A program made the translations under genes and the position numbers. Below, one piece after another: positions 61,753 to 64,000 of a stretch of DNA of 64,000 bases. Each line of letters begins with the position of its first letter. The stretch's first letter is position 1. The DNA is taken from the NCBI GenBank assembly GCA_005878835.1, contig VBMV01000059.1:1-64000 (forward strand). Reading direction: 5' to 3'. Origin of the DNA: Gammaproteobacteria bacterium (GTDB lineage: Bacteria > Pseudomonadota > Gammaproteobacteria > Steroidobacterales > Steroidobacteraceae). The notes beneath the pieces are model-generated. The model saw only the letters and a program-made list of their open reading frames with translations, did not search any database and had not been told where the DNA came from.

Positions 61753-63843
61753 TCACCACATGTCGCGCAGCCGCGCCGCGATGTCCATGCTCAGCGGTGC
61801 GCCGCTGTCGCGCAGAGCATCGCCGCCGGGGAGCGGCGCTGCGTGGAAGGCGAGCGCTGCGAGCGTCTTGTGCACCTTCTCGGTCATGAAGCGGCTGCGT
61901 CCGCCGTACACGTGCGCATCCGCCTGTCGTGACTGGTGGGTGAGATGAAACTTGAGCGGCACGATCAGGAGCAGGTCGTTCTGCGCGCGGGTGAGCGCGA
62001 CGTACAACAGCCGCCGCTCCTCCTCGATGAGCTCGGGTTTGCCGGTGGAGAACTCGGAAGGAAAGGTGCCATCCACGACGTTCAGCACGTAGACGGTGTC
62101 CCACTCCATGCCCTTCGCCGAATGGATGGTCGACAGCACCAGGTAGTCCTCATCGAGGCTCGGGCGGCCGGCGAGGTCGCTGGTGGCGTGCGGCGGATCG
62201 AGTGTGAGCTCGGTGAGGAAGCGTTCGCGCGACGGATACTGCCCCGATAGCGCCTCCAGCTGCTCGAGGTCCCCGAGCCGGGTGTGGAACTGCTCGTACA
62301 AGCGCTCGCAGTGCGGCCGGTACCATTCACGCGCCAGCTGCAGCTGCCCGGGCCAGGGCCGCTGCGCATCCCCGAGCGACTGCATGAGCTCGATCAGCCG
62401 CCGCCACTCGAGCTCCCCGGTCTCAGGCGGGCTGAAGGCCTTGAGCGCCTCGAAGGAGTGCGCTCCCGCCTCCAGCTGCTCGATCGCGGCGCGTGCGTTG
62501 ACCGGTCCCATCCCCGGCAGCAGCTGCAGGGTGCGGAACGCCGCCAGGGTGTTGCGCGGGTTGTCCGCCCAGCGCAGCACCGCCAGCAGGTCCTTCACGT
62601 GCGCCGCCTCGAGAAACCGCAGCCCGCCGTACTTCACGAACGGCACCTTGCGCTTCGCCAGCTCCACCTCCAGCAGGTCGCTGTGGCTTGCGCTGCGGAA
62701 CAGCACCGCCTGGCGCTTGAGCGGCACGTTCGCCTCGCGCCGCCTGAGCACCTCCTGGCACACGTATTCCGCCTGCGACTGCAGCTCGTCAACCGTGACG
62801 AGGCGCGGCCGCGTGCCCTCACCGCGTACCGACAGCAGGTACTTGCGATGCTGTCGCGGCGCCTCGGCCATGAGCGCGTTGGCGACGTCGAGCACCTGCT
62901 GGGTGGAGCGGTAGTTCTGCGCCAGCGTGACCACTTCGGCGGCTGGCTGGAAGCGCTCCGCAAAGCCGAGAATGTTTTCCACGGCGGCGGCGCGGAAGGA
63001 GTAGATCGCCTGGGCGTCGTCGCCGACCGCCGCCAGTCCCGCGCCGTCGGGCTTCAGCGCGTGCAGGATGTCGGCCTGCAGTCGGTTGGTGTCCTGGTAC
63101 TCGTCGACCAGCACGTGATCGAAGTGCGCGCCGATGTGCTGCGCCAGGCGTGGCTCGGACATCATCGCGTGCCAGTACAGCAGCAGGTCGTCGTAATCGA
63201 GGAGGCTCGCGTGCTGCTTCTGCTCCACGTACGCGCGGTACAAGCGCGTGAGCTCCTGCTCCCATTGCGCGCACCACGGGTAGTGCCGCTGCAGCGTCTC
63301 CTGCAGCGCGGTGTTGGTGTTGACGCGGTTGGAGTAGATCTGCAGGCAGGTCTCCTTGCGCGGGAAGCGCTGCTCCTTGCCCGCCAGCCCCAGCTCCTGG
63401 CGCAGACTGTCGATGAGGTCCGCGGCATCGGCGCGATCGATGACGCTGAAGTGCGGGTCGAGCTGCAGGTGCGGCGCGTAGTGCCGCAGCAGGCGGTTGC
63501 CGATGGAATGAAAGGTACCCGTCCAGCTCAGGCGTTGGGCGATGCTGTGGCTGACGCCGCCCAGGGGTTCGTTGAGCGCCTGGCGCGTGATTTCCTGCGC
63601 CCGGCGGCGCATCTCGGTGGCCGCGCGGCGCGTGAAAGTCAACATCATGATGCGGGCCGGATCCACGCCGTGGATCACCAGGTGAGCCACGCGATGCGCC
63701 AGCGTGTCGGTCTTGCCGGTGCCCGCGCCGGCGACGATCAGCAGCGGCCCAGCGCGGTAACCCTTCTCGGGCAGCGCCTGCCCATGGGTCACCGCCTTGC
63801 GCTGTGCGGGGTTGAGTTTTTCCAGGTGTGCTGCGGTGGCCAT
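61753..63843 (-). CDS. UvrD/Rep-family ATP-dependent DNA helicase
   Basis: LIVAGAGTGKTDTLAHRVAHLV; LTFTRRAATEMRRRA; VDEYQDTNRLQ; GDDAQAIYSFRAA; LSTIHSAKGMEWDTVYVLNVVDG; LLYVALTRAQNDL. Confidence 0.95.
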   Translation of the reverse strand: MATAAHLEKLNPAQRKAVTHGQALPEKGYRAGPLLIVAGAGTGKTDTLAHRVAHLVIHGVDPARIMMLTFTRRAATEMRRRAQEITRQALNEPLGGVSHSIAQRLSWTGTFHSIGNRLLRHYAPHLQLDPHFSVIDRADAADLIDSLRQELGLAGKEQRFPRKETCLQIYSNRVNTNTALQETLQRHYPWCAQWEQELTRLYRAYVEQKQHASLLDYDDLLLYWHAMMSEPRLAQHIGAHFDHVLVDEYQDTNRLQADILHALKPDGAGLAAVGDDAQAIYSFRAAAVENILGFAERFQPAAEVVTLAQNYRSTQQVLDVANALMAEAPRQHRKYLLSVRGEGTRPRLVTVDELQSQAEYVCQEVLRRREANVPLKRQAVLFRSASHSDLLEVELAKRKVPFVKYGGLRFLEAAHVKDLLAVLRWADNPRNTLAAFRTLQLLPGMGPVNARAAIEQLEAGAHSFEALKAFSPPETGELEWRRLIELMQSLGDAQRPWPGQLQLAREWYRPHCERLYEQFHTRLGDLEQLEALSGQYPSRERFLTELTLDPPHATSDLAGRPSLDEDYLVLSTIHSAKGMEWDTVYVLNVVDGTFPSEFSTGKPELIEEERRLLYVALTRAQNDLLLIVPLKFHLTHQSRQADAHVYGGRSRFMTEKVHKTLAALAFHAAPLPGGDALRDSGAPLSMDIAARLRDMW

Positions 63844-63975
63844 GGCTGCGCAGGCGGACTATACCTGCGGCCAACATCGGCTGGCGACCCAACGGCGCGC
63901 ACTGCGCCGCACCGCACACAACCGCGACACACGGCGCGGGTGCGCCGCCCGGCGGGCTGCGGTTAGGATGGCGGC

Positions 63976-64000
63976 ATGAAGCCCGACCGGCAGACCCTGC
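63976..64000 (+). CDS. possible start of a CDS truncated by the window edge
   Basis: ATGAAGCCCGACCGGCAGACCCTG... only ~8 codons visible. Confidence 0.3.

Overview
High-GC, gene-dense proteobacterial chromosome segment, probably gammaproteobacterial judging from synteny: groESL-dsbD-aroQ-accBC-prmA-dusB-fis-purHD, rhlB<->trxA-rho, and waaA/kdkA. No rRNA, tRNA, CRISPR array, IS element or complete prophage was recognised. About 57 CDS are supportable. Most are housekeeping genes: LPS inner core, chaperonin, thiol redox, fatty acid and purine synthesis, termination/RNA decay, polyamine synthesis. Three accessory areas stand out. (1) A minus-strand block holds an L,D-transpeptidase, a 53-aa sORF absent from the ORF track, and an orphan contractile-phage tail-sheath protein with no tube, baseplate or AAA+ neighbours. 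(2) A four-gene minus-strand operon encodes DUF1302 / DUF1329 / YCF48-like / MMPL-RND, a probable envelope lipid or hydrophobic-compound transport system. (3) Two toxin-antitoxin pairs (VapBC-like, MazEF-like) each have a perfect inverted repeat over their predicted promoter. Other points are a degenerate CIRCE over the groESL promoter, a truncated GDT1/TMEM165 remnant, an exported predicted methyltransferase, an N/R/G-rich Rho extension, and several possibly leaderless starts. Many very long ORFs in the supplied track (e.g. 29384-32413 +, 11597-14386 +, 17630-19876 -) are GC-driven shadow ORFs and are rejected. All family names come from reading motifs and recalled homology; no searches were run.
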